Assembly: GCA_003135585.1 (NCBI GenBank)
Contig: PLCH01000524.1
Span: 1 to 6,447, forward strand
Direction of reading: 5' to 3'
DNA from: Chitinophagaceae bacterium
GTDB lineage: Bacteria; Bacteroidota; Bacteroidia; Chitinophagales; Chitinophagaceae
Length of the DNA: 6,447 nucleotides
This document shows, one piece after another, positions 1-5,576 of the stretch; positions within the stretch are counted from its first letter, which is position 1, and every line of letters begins with the position of its first letter. A program made the translations under genes and the position numbers. The notes under the pieces are model-generated. The model saw only the letters and a list, made by a program, of their open reading frames with translations, had not been told where the DNA came from and did no database searches.

Positions 1-134
1 CTGGTGAATTTGGTAGAATCCAGGGTTTCAGAAGCCAGGATACCCTTTTCGCCGGGCATCCCCGCTTTTTTGTCATGGCCGTTGCATCCTCCAAAAACTG
101 CAGCAACCAAAACCGGAATTATCAGAAAACGCAT
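1..134 (-). CDS. Small lipoprotein, probably DUF1573 family (5' part only)
   Basis: The first 44 codons are visible; the rest lies beyond the left edge. The protein starts MRFLIIPVLVAAVFGGC: one basic residue, a hydrophobic stretch at about residues 3-14, then Cys17 in an F-G-G-C context. This reads as a lipoprotein signal peptide, although Phe at -3 is not the best lipobox residue. After Cys17 comes a polar linker (NGHDKKAGMPGEK) and the segment SETLDSTKFT. In Bacteroidota the gene directly after nusB is often a DUF1573 lipoprotein, followed by yajC, and this N-terminus fits that pattern. The DUF1573 domain itself is not in the window, so the family is inferred from context. The gene starts 38 bases after the nusB stop and has its own good -7 box at 149-156. 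There is no Shine-Dalgarno sequence, as usual in this phylum. The role of DUF1573 lipoproteins is not established. Confidence 0.7.
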   Translation of the reverse strand, partial: MRFLIIPVLVAAVFGGCNGHDKKAGMPGEKGILASETLDSTKFT

Positions 135-148
135 CTTACAATTTTTTG

Positions 149-156
149 CAAACCTA
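149..156 (-). promoter_or_regulatory. Candidate -7 box for the lipoprotein gene
   Basis: On the minus strand this reads TAGGTTTG followed by CA, a perfect match to the Bacteroidota -7 consensus TAnnTTTG. It lies in the short gap after the nusB stop, 14 bases before the ATG at 134, so a transcript would have a leader of only about 10 bases. I see no TTG at the expected -33 spacing, so this is a half-supported promoter. It would let the lipoprotein gene be expressed apart from nusB. Confidence 0.4.
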
Positions 157-172
157 CATGAAAAAGCAATTC

Positions 173-1105
173 CTAATTGCCCGAAGCCTTAAAATTGACC
201 TTATGCATTTTATTTTCCTGCAGCAGATCTTTATGGATATTATCCAGGATGCCATTTACAAACTGGCCACTCTGGGCTGTGCTGTAATCTTTGGCCAGGT
301 CAATATACTCGTTAATCGTCACTTTGGGGGGGATGGTCTCAAAATACAGAAACTCGCAAACACCCATTTCCATAAGGATCATATCCAGTACCGCAATCCG
401 GTCCGCATCCCAGTTTTTTAATTTCGGTCTTATCAAATCCTTGGTAACTTCCTTTTTTTCAAGCACAGTCTGAAGCAGGACTTTCCCAAACTCCCATTTT
501 TCCTTACTCAGCATTTCCTGGAACTGAAAGGATTGCGGTTTGTTAAGGTAGGAAAGAAATAACTGGTTTATCATTTCCGCATCATCATCCCAGTTGGTAA
601 AAACCTCCTCTATATGCGTTTCAAATAGCTCGTGCTGCAACATATACTCGCTAAAAATAAACTGTAGTATCTCCTTTTCTGATTTCTTATCCCTTCCTTC
701 GGCCGTGATATATTTTTTGTATTCTTCCCTTTCGGTCAGCTCCTGGTATAATTTCTTTATCAATTCCGTATTCCTCAACAATTGGGGTTTATCCGTATTC
801 AAGGCTTTTTGAAAAGAACTTTCTTCCTTTATTTTCCACAACAATTCGTTGCCAGCCAGTTTAATATTCACGTTGCGATCCTGGTCAGTCGGCAAATGTT
901 TGGATGAACGAAACTGGGAATCGGTTTCAGCATAACGGGCAACTTCAGTTAGAAAATACACCAGATATACGAAAAGTTGCCTGGTCTGGTCAAAATGTTT
1001 CTGTAAGATCTTAATGGCCTCGCTTGTTTTAGCAGTCTGATCCTGCGCTTCCAGGCTGTATAAGGTTTGCATGACTTTAACCCGGATATTTCTTCTGCTA
1101 ATCAT
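173..1105 (-). CDS. nusB: Transcription antitermination factor NusB (long Bacteroidota form)
   Basis: NusB pairs with NusE (ribosomal protein S10) on boxA RNA and promotes antitermination, chiefly in rRNA operons, in the cytoplasm. The family appears at both ends of the protein. Residues 3-19 (RRNIRVKVMQTLYSLEA) are the arginine-rich first helix. Residues 231-248 (NWDADRIAVLDMILMEMG) and 259-288 (PPKVTINEYIDLAKDYS, then SGQFVNGILD) are the conserved C-terminal helices. Classical NusB has about 140 residues; this one has 310. Most of the extra length is a charged, helical-looking region at about 25-220 that splits the domain. This long form is normal in Bacteroidota, so I do not read it as a fusion. 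The ATG at 1105 directly follows an in-frame TAG, and MISRRNIR is the expected N-terminus. A probable -7 box lies 26 bases upstream. The C-terminal tail after about residue 292 is basic and not conserved in the classical family. Confidence 0.95.
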   Translation of the reverse strand: MISRRNIRVKVMQTLYSLEAQDQTAKTSEAIKILQKHFDQTRQLFVYLVYFLTEVARYAETDSQFRSSKHLPTDQDRNVNIKLAGNELLWKIKEESSFQKALNTDKPQLLRNTELIKKLYQELTEREEYKKYITAEGRDKKSEKEILQFIFSEYMLQHELFETHIEEVFTNWDDDAEMINQLFLSYLNKPQSFQFQEMLSKEKWEFGKVLLQTVLEKKEVTKDLIRPKLKNWDADRIAVLDMILMEMGVCEFLYFETIPPKVTINEYIDLAKDYSTAQSGQFVNGILDNIHKDLLQENKMHKVNFKASGN

Positions 1106-1130
1106 CTAGTAAGAGCTTATTTTAAGGCTG

Positions 1131-1138
1131 CGAAGATA
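1131..1138 (-). promoter_or_regulatory. Candidate -7 box for nusB
   Basis: The minus strand reads TATCTTCG followed by CAGCC, one mismatch from TAnnTTTG. It lies 26 bases before the nusB ATG, giving an expected leader of about 20 bases. No clear TTG -33 element is visible. The extended form (TA, two bases, TTCGCA) matches the boxes at 149-156 and 1366-1373, which raises my confidence. Confidence 0.4.
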
Positions 1139-1258
1139 GCAGTTTTCAGGGAGAGTCGGGATTAAGGCACGCAGGATATTGGAGCATTTTCGCCTATAAA
1201 GACAAGACAATCAGCTCCAGAAGTGAAGGGGGCAACAGAATGCAAAATTGGCATGGAT

Positions 1259-1281
1259 CGGTGGACTTCCCCTGTCCACCG
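1259..1281. repeat. Perfect 8-bp inverted repeat (hairpin)
   Basis: CGGTGGAC (1259-1266) and GTCCACCG (1274-1281) are perfect inverted complements around a 7-base loop. The stem is GC-rich, unlike the AT-rich surroundings. There is no T run on either side, and no gene ends here, so it is not an ordinary terminator. It lies about 85 bases upstream of the groES -7 box. Its function is unknown; a regulator site or a piece of a dispersed palindromic repeat are both possible. Confidence 0.6.
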
Positions 1282-1292
1282 GCTTCCCTGAA

Positions 1293-1307
1293 CTGCCTTC
1301 GGGGCAG
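1293..1307. repeat. Small inverted repeat CTGCC/GGCAG
   Basis: CTGCC (1293-1297) and GGCAG (1303-1307) flank the loop TTCGG. As RNA the apex could also fold as a UUCG tetraloop closed by C-G, with one bulged G. It follows the hairpin at 1259-1281 by only 11 bases. The pair may be the remains of a dispersed extragenic palindrome; one window cannot show this. Confidence 0.45.
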
Positions 1308-1365
1308 ACTGGCTGACAAGTATTCAATTTTACCGGTCTTTTAAGCTTTTGGTATAAAATTGGTT

Positions 1366-1373
1366 TAACTTTG
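1366..1373 (+). promoter_or_regulatory. Candidate -7 box of the groES-groEL promoter
   Basis: TAACTTTG is a perfect match to the Bacteroidota -7 consensus TAnnTTTG and is followed by CA. Transcription would start near 1379-1380, giving a leader of about 50 bases before the groES ATG. The only nearby -33-like sequence is TTTTGG at 1347-1352, whose spacing of about 14 bases is shorter than usual, so the upstream half is weak. No CIRCE operator is present. Confidence 0.55.
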
Positions 1374-1377
1374 CAAG

Positions 1378-1392
1378 CCCCAACTCATGGGG
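1378..1392 (+). promoter_or_regulatory. Hairpin at the 5' end of the groES leader
   Basis: CCCCA (1378-1382) and TGGGG (1388-1392) form a perfect 5-bp stem with the loop ACTCA. If transcription starts just after the -7 box at 1366-1373, this hairpin would sit at or within a few bases of the mRNA 5' end. Such structures can stabilise a transcript or respond to temperature, but nothing in the sequence shows which, if either, applies. Confidence 0.35.
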
Positions 1393-1431
1393 GAAGTATT
1401 CATTGTTTAACTAATCAAAATCAATACAATT

Positions 1432-1737
1432 ATGGCTAAAAAGGTAAACTACGAACTCTTTGACGATAGAGTTCTGATTAAACCTGCCGCCGCTGAGGAA
1501 AAAACCAAGGGTGGCATCATTATTCCGGATACTGCAAAGGAAAAACCCCAAAAAGGTATAGTAGTAGCAGTAGGCCCAGGTAAATATGCTGAACAGACTG
1601 GCAACCTTATTCCTCTTAAGCAAAAGATAGGAGATGTTGTTTTATATGGCAAATATTCCGGCACCGAAATCGTTGTCGAAGGTGAGGATTATCTGATAAT
1701 GAGATCTTCCGATTTACTTATGAAAGTAGGTGAATAA
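1432..1737 (+). CDS. groES: Co-chaperonin GroES (Hsp10)
   Basis: GroES is the heptameric lid that closes the GroEL folding chamber in the cytoplasm in an ATP-dependent cycle. The protein has 101 residues, a normal length (E. coli 97). Residues 8-17 ([10 protein letters not shown]) are the first strand of the beta-barrel. The mobile loop spans about 19-36; its hydrophobic tripeptide I29-I30-I31, after G27-G28, is the part that docks on the GroEL apical domain. VGPGKY at 47-52 and [15 protein letters not shown] at 66-80 are typical core segments. The region around Gly57-Ile60 forms the roof loop. The ATG is preceded by an AT-rich leader without a Shine-Dalgarno sequence. groEL follows after 86 bases on the same strand, the usual bicistronic unit. 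A candidate promoter lies 59 bases upstream of the ATG. Confidence 0.98.
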   Translation: MAKKVNYELFDDRVLIKPAAAEEKTKGGIIIPDTAKEKPQKGIVVAVGPGKYAEQTGNLIPLKQKIGDVVLYGKYSGTEIVVEGEDYLIMRSSDLLMKVGE

Positions 1738-1823
1738 GGATACTGGCACTGTAAGTCTGATTAATCTTAAATCTGATTATTTTGTTACGGATTATTAATT
1801 AAATAATAAAAATATTTTGAATT

Positions 1824-3461
1824 ATGGCAAAACAACTTTTCTTCGATATTGAAGCCCGGAATAAAATGAAAAAAGGCGTTGATATTTTATCAAACGCAGT
1901 CCGGGTTACTTTGGGCCCTAAAGGCCGCAACGTGGTCCTCGAGAAAAAATTCGGTGCACCATCCATTACTAAAGACGGTGTAACGGTTGCAAAAGAAATT
2001 GAACTCGATGATCCTATTGAGAATATGGGAGCCCAGATGGTAAAAGAGGTGGCTTCCAAAACAGCTGATATTGCAGGAGACGGTACGACTACTGCGACCG
2101 TATTGGCCCAGTCCATTATTAGTGAGGGGCTTAAAAACGTAGCTGCAGGTGCAAATCCAATGGATCTGAAAAGAGGTATTGACAAAGCAGTTGTTAAAGT
2201 AGTTGCGCATCTCAAGAGTCAGAGCCAGAACGTTGGCAGTGACAGTAAAAAAATCCAGCAGGTAGCTTCCATTTCCGCCAATAACGATGAAACAATCGGG
2301 AAACTGATTGCAGAAGCTTTTGGAAAAGTCGGAAAAGAGGGTGTTATCACGGTGGAAGAAGCAAAAGGAACTGATACAAATGTTGATGTGGTGGAAGGAA
2401 TGCAATTTGACCGCGGTTATATCTCTCCTTATTTTGTGACCAATAGTGAAAAAATGGAAGCAGAATTGGAGAACCCTTATATACTGATCTATGATAAGAA
2501 AATATCTGCGATGAAGGATATTTTGCATATCCTGGAAAAAGTAGCGCAGGGAGGACGTCCTCTGTTGATTATCAGTGAAGATCTGGAAGGCGAAGCATTG
2601 GCAACTCTGGTGGTAAACAAATTGCGCGGAACGCTGAAAGTCGCTGCTGTGAAAGCTCCGGGCTTTGGTGACCGCCGCAAAGAAATGCTCCAGGATATCG
2701 CCACCCTTACAAAAGGTGTCGTCATCAGTGAAGAGCAGGGTTACAAATTAGAGAATGCTGATCTTAGCTATTTGGGATCCGCTTCTTCCGTAACCATTGA
2801 TAAAGACAATACAACCATCGTAGGTGGCAAGGGTAAAAAAGAAGATATCGTCGCACGTGTTAACCAGATCAAAGCACAGATTGAGGTTACCACTTCAGAT
2901 TATGATAAGGAAAAATTACAGGAGCGCCTGGCTAAGTTAAGCGGTGGTGTCGCTGTATTGTATATCGGTGCCGCAACCGAAATGGAAATGAAAGAGAAGA
3001 AAGACCGTGTAGATGACGCGTTGCATGCAACCCGTGCTGCTGTTGAAGAAGGTATTGTTCCGGGCGGCGGGGTAGCTTATATCCGTGCGGTTGACTCCCT
3101 TGAAAAATTCAAAGGCACCAACGAAGATGAAACTACCGGTATCAGCATAGTAAAAAGAGCTTTGGAAGAACCCATCCGCCAAATCGTCTTTAACTGTGGT
3201 ATCGAAGGCAGTATCGTTGTGCAAAAAGTAAAAGAAGGGAAAACTGATTTTGGTTTCAATGCCCGCACAGAGGTTTATGAAAACCTTTACAAGGCAGGTG
3301 TCATTGATCCAACAAAGGTTACCCGCATAGCATTGGAAAATGCAGCCTCCATCGCAGGTATGTTGCTGACCACAGAATGTGTGATCGCAGACAGACCGAA
3401 GAAAGAAGAAGCACATGCACATCCTGGCGGTGCTCCTGGAATGGGTGGCATGGATTATTAA
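1824..3461 (+). CDS. groEL: Chaperonin GroEL (Hsp60)
   Basis: GroEL is the double-ring ATPase chamber that folds non-native proteins together with GroES. The protein has 545 residues (E. coli 548) and appears intact. Family landmarks are the N-terminal equatorial domain with [10 protein letters not shown] at 28-37, the nucleotide-binding GDGTTT at 85-90 (Asp86), and the catalytic Asp398 in the segment [14 protein letters not shown]. These are followed by [10 protein letters not shown], then TECVIADRP near the end of the domain. The C-terminal tail is [14 protein letters not shown]-rich like the flexible tail inside the cavity, but ending in DY rather than pure GGM repeats. The 86-base gap after groES is very AT-rich, has a direct repeat TCTGATTA (1756-1763 and 1772-1779), and shows no good -7 box, so co-transcription from the groES promoter is likely. 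The start lacks a Shine-Dalgarno sequence. An intrinsic terminator follows 25 bases after the stop. Confidence 0.98.
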   Translation: MAKQLFFDIEARNKMKKGVDILSNAVRVTLGPKGRNVVLEKKFGAPSITKDGVTVAKEIELDDPIENMGAQMVKEVASKTADIAGDGTTTATVLAQSIISEGLKNVAAGANPMDLKRGIDKAVVKVVAHLKSQSQNVGSDSKKIQQVASISANNDETIGKLIAEAFGKVGKEGVITVEEAKGTDTNVDVVEGMQFDRGYISPYFVTNSEKMEAELENPYILIYDKKISAMKDILHILEKVAQGGRPLLIISEDLEGEALATLVVNKLRGTLKVAAVKAPGFGDRRKEMLQDIATLTKGVVISEEQGYKLENADLSYLGSASSVTIDKDNTTIVGGKGKKEDIVARVNQIKAQIEVTTSDYDKEKLQERLAKLSGGVAVLYIGAATEMEMKEKKDRVDDALHATRAAVEEGIVPGGGVAYIRAVDSLEKFKGTNEDETTGISIVKRALEEPIRQIVFNCGIEGSIVVQKVKEGKTDFGFNARTEVYENLYKAGVIDPTKVTRIALENAASIAGMLLTTECVIADRPKKEEAHAHPGGAPGMGGMDY

Positions 3462-3485
3462 TATATTGAATAAAACTCGAATGAT

Positions 3486-3529
3486 TCCCGTTTGTCCCGC
3501 CATTGGCAGGATAAACGGGATCTTTTTTT
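3486..3529 (+). terminator. Intrinsic terminator of groES-groEL
   Basis: TCCCGTTT (3486-3493) pairs perfectly with AAACGGGA (3513-3520). Inside it the stem continues, with single mismatches, through TCC/GGA and GCC/GGC to a 3-base loop. A run of seven T follows at 3523-3529. The element begins 25 bases after the groEL stop. This is a textbook rho-independent terminator and marks the end of the chaperonin operon. Confidence 0.9.
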
Positions 3530-3655
3530 GGGGCATTAGGAGATGAAATCTGCTCCGCTCGAATTGTCAATTATAGAAAATTTTACTTCGTTTTCAATGG
3601 GGCGACGGGTGGTTTAGCCAGTTAAAACTATATTCCGTGAAGATTGGATTGGGAA

Positions 3656-3754
3656 ATGTTGATCAGATTTTGCCTGCCGGGGTTCCCGGTCTTTGGTTGC
3701 AGTCATATCAGTAAATTAAATGCCCATGCCAGTAGCCCGAAAAAATTTATATAG
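3656..3754 (+). CDS. Lipoprotein-signal-like leader, out of frame with the downstream hydrolase
   Basis: A 32-codon frame reads MLIRFCLPGFPVFGCSHISK and then LNAHASSPKKFI before a TAG. The start looks like a lipoprotein signal peptide: Arg4, a hydrophobic stretch at 5-13, and Cys15 in an F-G-C-S context, though the two prolines are unusual. The frame overlaps the beginning of the hydrolase gene in another frame. It runs through six A at 3740-3745. Removing one A would join it without any stop to the hydrolase, as SSPKN-LYSWLALGDSYTIGE, giving a single protein of 230 residues. Related GDSL hydrolases in Bacteroidota commonly carry such a lipoprotein leader. I therefore read this as the true 5' end of that gene, broken by a frameshift, by a homopolymer error in the assembly, or by a slippery site. 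It could also be a chance frame. Confidence 0.45.
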   Translation: MLIRFCLPGFPVFGCSHISKLNAHASSPKKFI

Positions 3755-4349
3755 CTGGCTTGCCCTTGGTGATTCCTATACAATCGGAGAGTCTGTAGAG
3801 TTCGCTGACCGCTATCCTGCGCAGGCGGTGAAATTGCTTGCGGCTGACGGGATATATTTTTCAGAACCTGAGATCATCGCACAAACCGGATGGACAACAA
3901 GTAATCTTTTGAAGGCGATAAATGAAAAGAAAATTCCTTTTCCAGCCTATGATATGGATAGTTTGTTAATCGGGGTAAACGATCAATATCAGGGGAGAAG
4001 CCCGGTGGAATATAGGGCGCAGTTCAACTCTTTATTGCAGCAATCCATTCAGATGGCCGGCGACAAGCCATCCCATGTAATAGTCCTCTCTATTCCGGAT
4101 TATTCAGTCACACCTTATGCAAGGGGCATTGATACTTTTTATATCTCCCGCCAGATCGATTCCTTTAACACTGTCAGTAAAGAGCTGGCAGCCAGTTATA
4201 AGGTGCAATACCTAAATATAACCGCTGAAAGCCGGAAGGCATCAGACGATCCAGATCTTCTTGCAGGTGACGGGCTCCATTATTCGGGGAAGGAATATTC
4301 AGTTTGGGCCGGGCGCCTGGCATTAACCATAGGGGAAATCCTGAAGTGA
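3720..4349 (+). CDS. SGNH/GDSL-family hydrolase (esterase-like), possibly missing its signal peptide
   Basis: This is a serine hydrolase of the SGNH fold; members cleave esters of lipids, acylated sugars or other substrates, and the substrate here cannot be told. All four family blocks are visible: GDSYTIGE at 17-24 with nucleophile Ser19, Gly57 in QTGWTT (oxyanion hole), GVND at 85-88 with Asn87, and D184-G-L-H187 for the Asp-His pair. The catalytic domain looks complete at 209 residues. The start at 3720 is the first ATG after an in-frame TAA at 3717-3719; ATG 3726 is an alternative. As written the protein has no signal peptide and would be cytoplasmic. However, a lipoprotein-like leader lies just upstream in another frame (3656-3754), joined by a one-base change in the A6 run at 3740-3745, so the natural product may be an exported lipoprotein. 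The gene stands alone after the groEL terminator and converges on the Rrf2 gene. I see no convincing promoter in 3531-3655. Confidence 0.88.
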   Translation: MPMPVARKNLYSWLALGDSYTIGESVEFADRYPAQAVKLLAADGIYFSEPEIIAQTGWTTSNLLKAINEKKIPFPAYDMDSLLIGVNDQYQGRSPVEYRAQFNSLLQQSIQMAGDKPSHVIVLSIPDYSVTPYARGIDTFYISRQIDSFNTVSKELAASYKVQYLNITAESRKASDDPDLLAGDGLHYSGKEYSVWAGRLALTIGEILK

Positions 4350-4366
4350 GCCCGTAAAAACTTTAA

Positions 4367-4777
4367 TTAGTACTTGGTAAGATCCGCAATGGTCTTTTTT
4401 TCCAGGATTTTAAGGTTCGCATCACGAACCTGTATCATTACTTCGTGTAGCCCGCAATGTTTTTCATCACAGTTCTTACATTTCTCATAGAAATACAAAC
4501 TAACACAGGGCAGCAGGGAAATGGGCCCGTCAAGAAGCCTCATGATGGTTGCCAGGTATATATCTTTTGGATTCTTGGAAAAATAATAGCCACCACCTTT
4601 ACCTTTTTTACTTTCCAGCACGCCTGCTTTCTTCAGTTCGAGCAGTATATTCTCCAGGAATTTTAGAGGTATTTTTTTCTTTTTGGAGATCTCGGCGATT
4701 AATACCGGCTGGTCTTTTCCCTTTTCTGCCAGGTACATCAAAGCCTGAAATGCATATTGTGACTTTTTGGAAAGCAT
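4367..4777 (-). CDS. Rrf2-family winged-helix transcriptional regulator with four C-terminal cysteines
   Basis: Rrf2 proteins (IscR, NsrR, CymR, RirA relatives) are dimeric DNA-binding regulators, several of which carry Fe-S clusters. This one has 136 residues. The N-terminus MLSKKSQYAFQALMYLAEKG is the typical first helix. The helix-turn-helix and wing span about 25-70, with recognition helix near IPLKFLENILLELKKAG (36-52) and wing KGKGGGYYFS (58-67). The C-terminal part has Cys91, Cys100, Cys103 and Cys108 (C-x8-C-x2-C-x4-C) plus His111. IscR instead uses three cysteines and a histidine with other spacing, so I do not assign it as IscR. Cluster or zinc binding is plausible but unproven. The gene lies 39 bases after dapB on the same strand and may be co-transcribed, or use its own promoter: a 22-base imperfect palindrome just before the ATG is a candidate operator. 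Its targets cannot be read from this window. Confidence 0.93.
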   Translation of the reverse strand: MLSKKSQYAFQALMYLAEKGKDQPVLIAEISKKKKIPLKFLENILLELKKAGVLESKKGKGGGYYFSKNPKDIYLATIMRLLDGPISLLPCVSLYFYEKCKNCDEKHCGLHEVMIQVRDANLKILEKKTIADLTKY

Positions 4778-4784
4778 TCTCTAC

Positions 4785-4806
4785 TTATTTTGCAGCTACA
4801 AATTAA
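4785..4806 (-). promoter_or_regulatory. Candidate operator/promoter palindrome of the Rrf2 gene
   Basis: The 22 bases TTATTTTGCAGCTACAAATTAA (plus strand, split here as TTAT-TTTGCAGCTA-CAAATTAA) form an imperfect palindrome centred between 4795 and 4796. Nine of eleven base pairs are symmetric; the mismatches are 4788/4803 and 4793/4798. It lies seven bases before the regulator's ATG. On the minus strand its distal half reads TTAATTTG (4806-4799), one mismatch from the -7 consensus TAnnTTTG. A dimeric regulator bound here would cover such a promoter. Rrf2 proteins bind palindromes of about this length and often control their own genes, so autoregulation is a reasonable inference. Confidence 0.4.
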
Positions 4807-4816
4807 TTTTTTTATT

Positions 4817-5533
4817 TCAAAAACCGAGGACATCTTTCATACTGAATAGGCCTTTCTTGTCTCGGATGAATTCAGCGGCCAGGACTGCCCCTATTGCAAA
4901 GCCTTTCCTGTTATGAGCTTCATGGATGATTTCGATATCATCAATGGGGGAATGGTACCTGACTTTGTGGATCCCGGGAGCCGGATCCCTGCGTTCACTG
5001 ACAATCACGAGTTCGTCCGCATGAAGGCTGGGATGGTTTACCCAGGTTTTTTTTTGGGGAATTATTTCCAGGATATCTTCAGCCAGACTGATGGCTGTAC
5101 CGCTCGGGGCATCTTTTTTCTGGGTATGGTGCACTTCAATAAGGCTAACGTCATATTCGGGATGAGAAGACATCAATGCCGCCAATTTCTTATTCAGTTC
5201 AAAAAAAATATTTACGCCTACACTGAAATTACTGGCGAACAGAAGGGTCCCGTTGTGGGAGATACAATACTGCCGGGCTTCTTCCTGTTTTTCCTGCCAG
5301 CCGGTTGTACCACAGACAATAGGGATGCCGCTCTGCAAACACTTCATGACATTATCAAATGCGCTATGGGGACCGGTAAATTCTATTGCCACGTCGGCTT
5401 TGGAAAGATTGGCTCCGCTTAATTCTTCCAGGTTATCAATATCAATTTTTAGGATCAGCTGATGACCTCTCTGGATGGCAATTTCTTCAATGGCTTTGCC
5501 CAGTTTTCCATAACCTATCAACGCAATATTCAT
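4817..5533 (-). CDS. dapB: 4-hydroxy-tetrahydrodipicolinate reductase DapB
   Basis: DapB reduces hydroxy-tetrahydrodipicolinate to tetrahydrodipicolinate with NAD(P)H, a cytoplasmic step of the lysine and diaminopimelate pathway that supplies peptidoglycan. The protein has 238 residues, typical for Bacteroidota and shorter than E. coli (273). The Rossmann motif G7-Y-G-K-L-G12 opens the nucleotide-binding domain. CGTTGW at 74-79 and ASNFSVGVN at 100-108 are conserved cofactor and substrate segments. The signature EVHHTQKKDAPSGTA (133-147) holds His135, His136 and Lys139, matching E. coli His159, His160 and Lys163, and the PSGT substrate loop. The C-terminal AHNRKGFAIGAVLAAEF is also typical. 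The gap to the preceding DUF5683 gene is 43 bases and very A-rich on the coding strand (5540-5555 are 15 A of 16), a common context for starts without a Shine-Dalgarno sequence in this phylum. The order parB-DUF5683-dapB is usual; often lepB comes next, but here the Rrf2 gene does. Confidence 0.97.
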   Translation of the reverse strand: MNIALIGYGKLGKAIEEIAIQRGHQLILKIDIDNLEELSGANLSKADVAIEFTGPHSAFDNVMKCLQSGIPIVCGTTGWQEKQEEARQYCISHNGTLLFASNFSVGVNIFFELNKKLAALMSSHPEYDVSLIEVHHTQKKDAPSGTAISLAEDILEIIPQKKTWVNHPSLHADELVIVSERRDPAPGIHKVRYHSPIDDIEIIHEAHNRKGFAIGAVLAAEFIRDKKGLFSMKDVLGF

Positions 5534-5576
5534 CTAAGATTTTTTTTTATTTTTTAGGGAAAATACAACAATCAAA

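Larger units (their letters stand above)
1106..1431. other. Divergent spacer between nusB and groES
   Basis: These 326 bases separate two divergent genes and hold no convincing coding sequence. Going right they contain a probable nusB -7 box (1131-1138, minus), a featureless stretch to about 1250, two GC-rich hairpins (1259-1281 and 1293-1307), the groES -7 box (1366-1373, plus), and a small hairpin at the presumed start of the groES transcript (1378-1392). I looked for a CIRCE element (TTAGCACTC-N9-GAGTGCTAA), the HrcA operator found before many groES genes, and did not find one. The only plus-strand reading frame of any length (34 codons, 1240-1344) runs through both hairpins and looks accidental. 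Confidence 0.7.

Noticed and set aside
173..1105. NusB at 310 residues considered as a fusion with a new domain
   Set aside because: Long NusB proteins with an extended middle region are normal in Bacteroidota, and both conserved ends are in place.
1240..1344. A 34-codon plus-strand frame (MQNWHGSVDFPC...) upstream of groES
   Set aside because: It runs through both hairpins, is rich in Cys, Pro and Trp without any recognisable pattern, and has no promoter of its own. It is most likely the chance translation of a palindromic intergenic sequence.
1106..1431. CIRCE/HrcA operator before groES
   Set aside because: No TTAGCACTC or GAGTGCTAA half-site is present on either strand.
1738..1823. A separate groEL promoter in the AT-rich gap after groES
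   Set aside because: No match to TAnnTTTG with fewer than one mismatch and no -33 element; the direct repeat TCTGATTA is short and AT-rich enough to be chance.
3543..3617. A 24-codon frame (MKSAPLELSIIENF...) after the groEL terminator
   Set aside because: It is short, has no promoter and no family pattern, and lies directly behind a terminator.
3677..3689. CCGGG/CCCGG inverted repeat before the hydrolase
   Set aside because: It has only a 5-bp stem and 3-base loop, and it lies inside the signal-peptide-like frame, where it is better explained by the codons for Pro-Gly-Phe-Pro.
4270..4355. ACGGGCTC and GAGCCCGT, an 8-bp inverted repeat at the end of the hydrolase gene, considered as a terminator
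   Set aside because: The arms are 70 bases apart and no T run follows; this is within chance for a window of this size.
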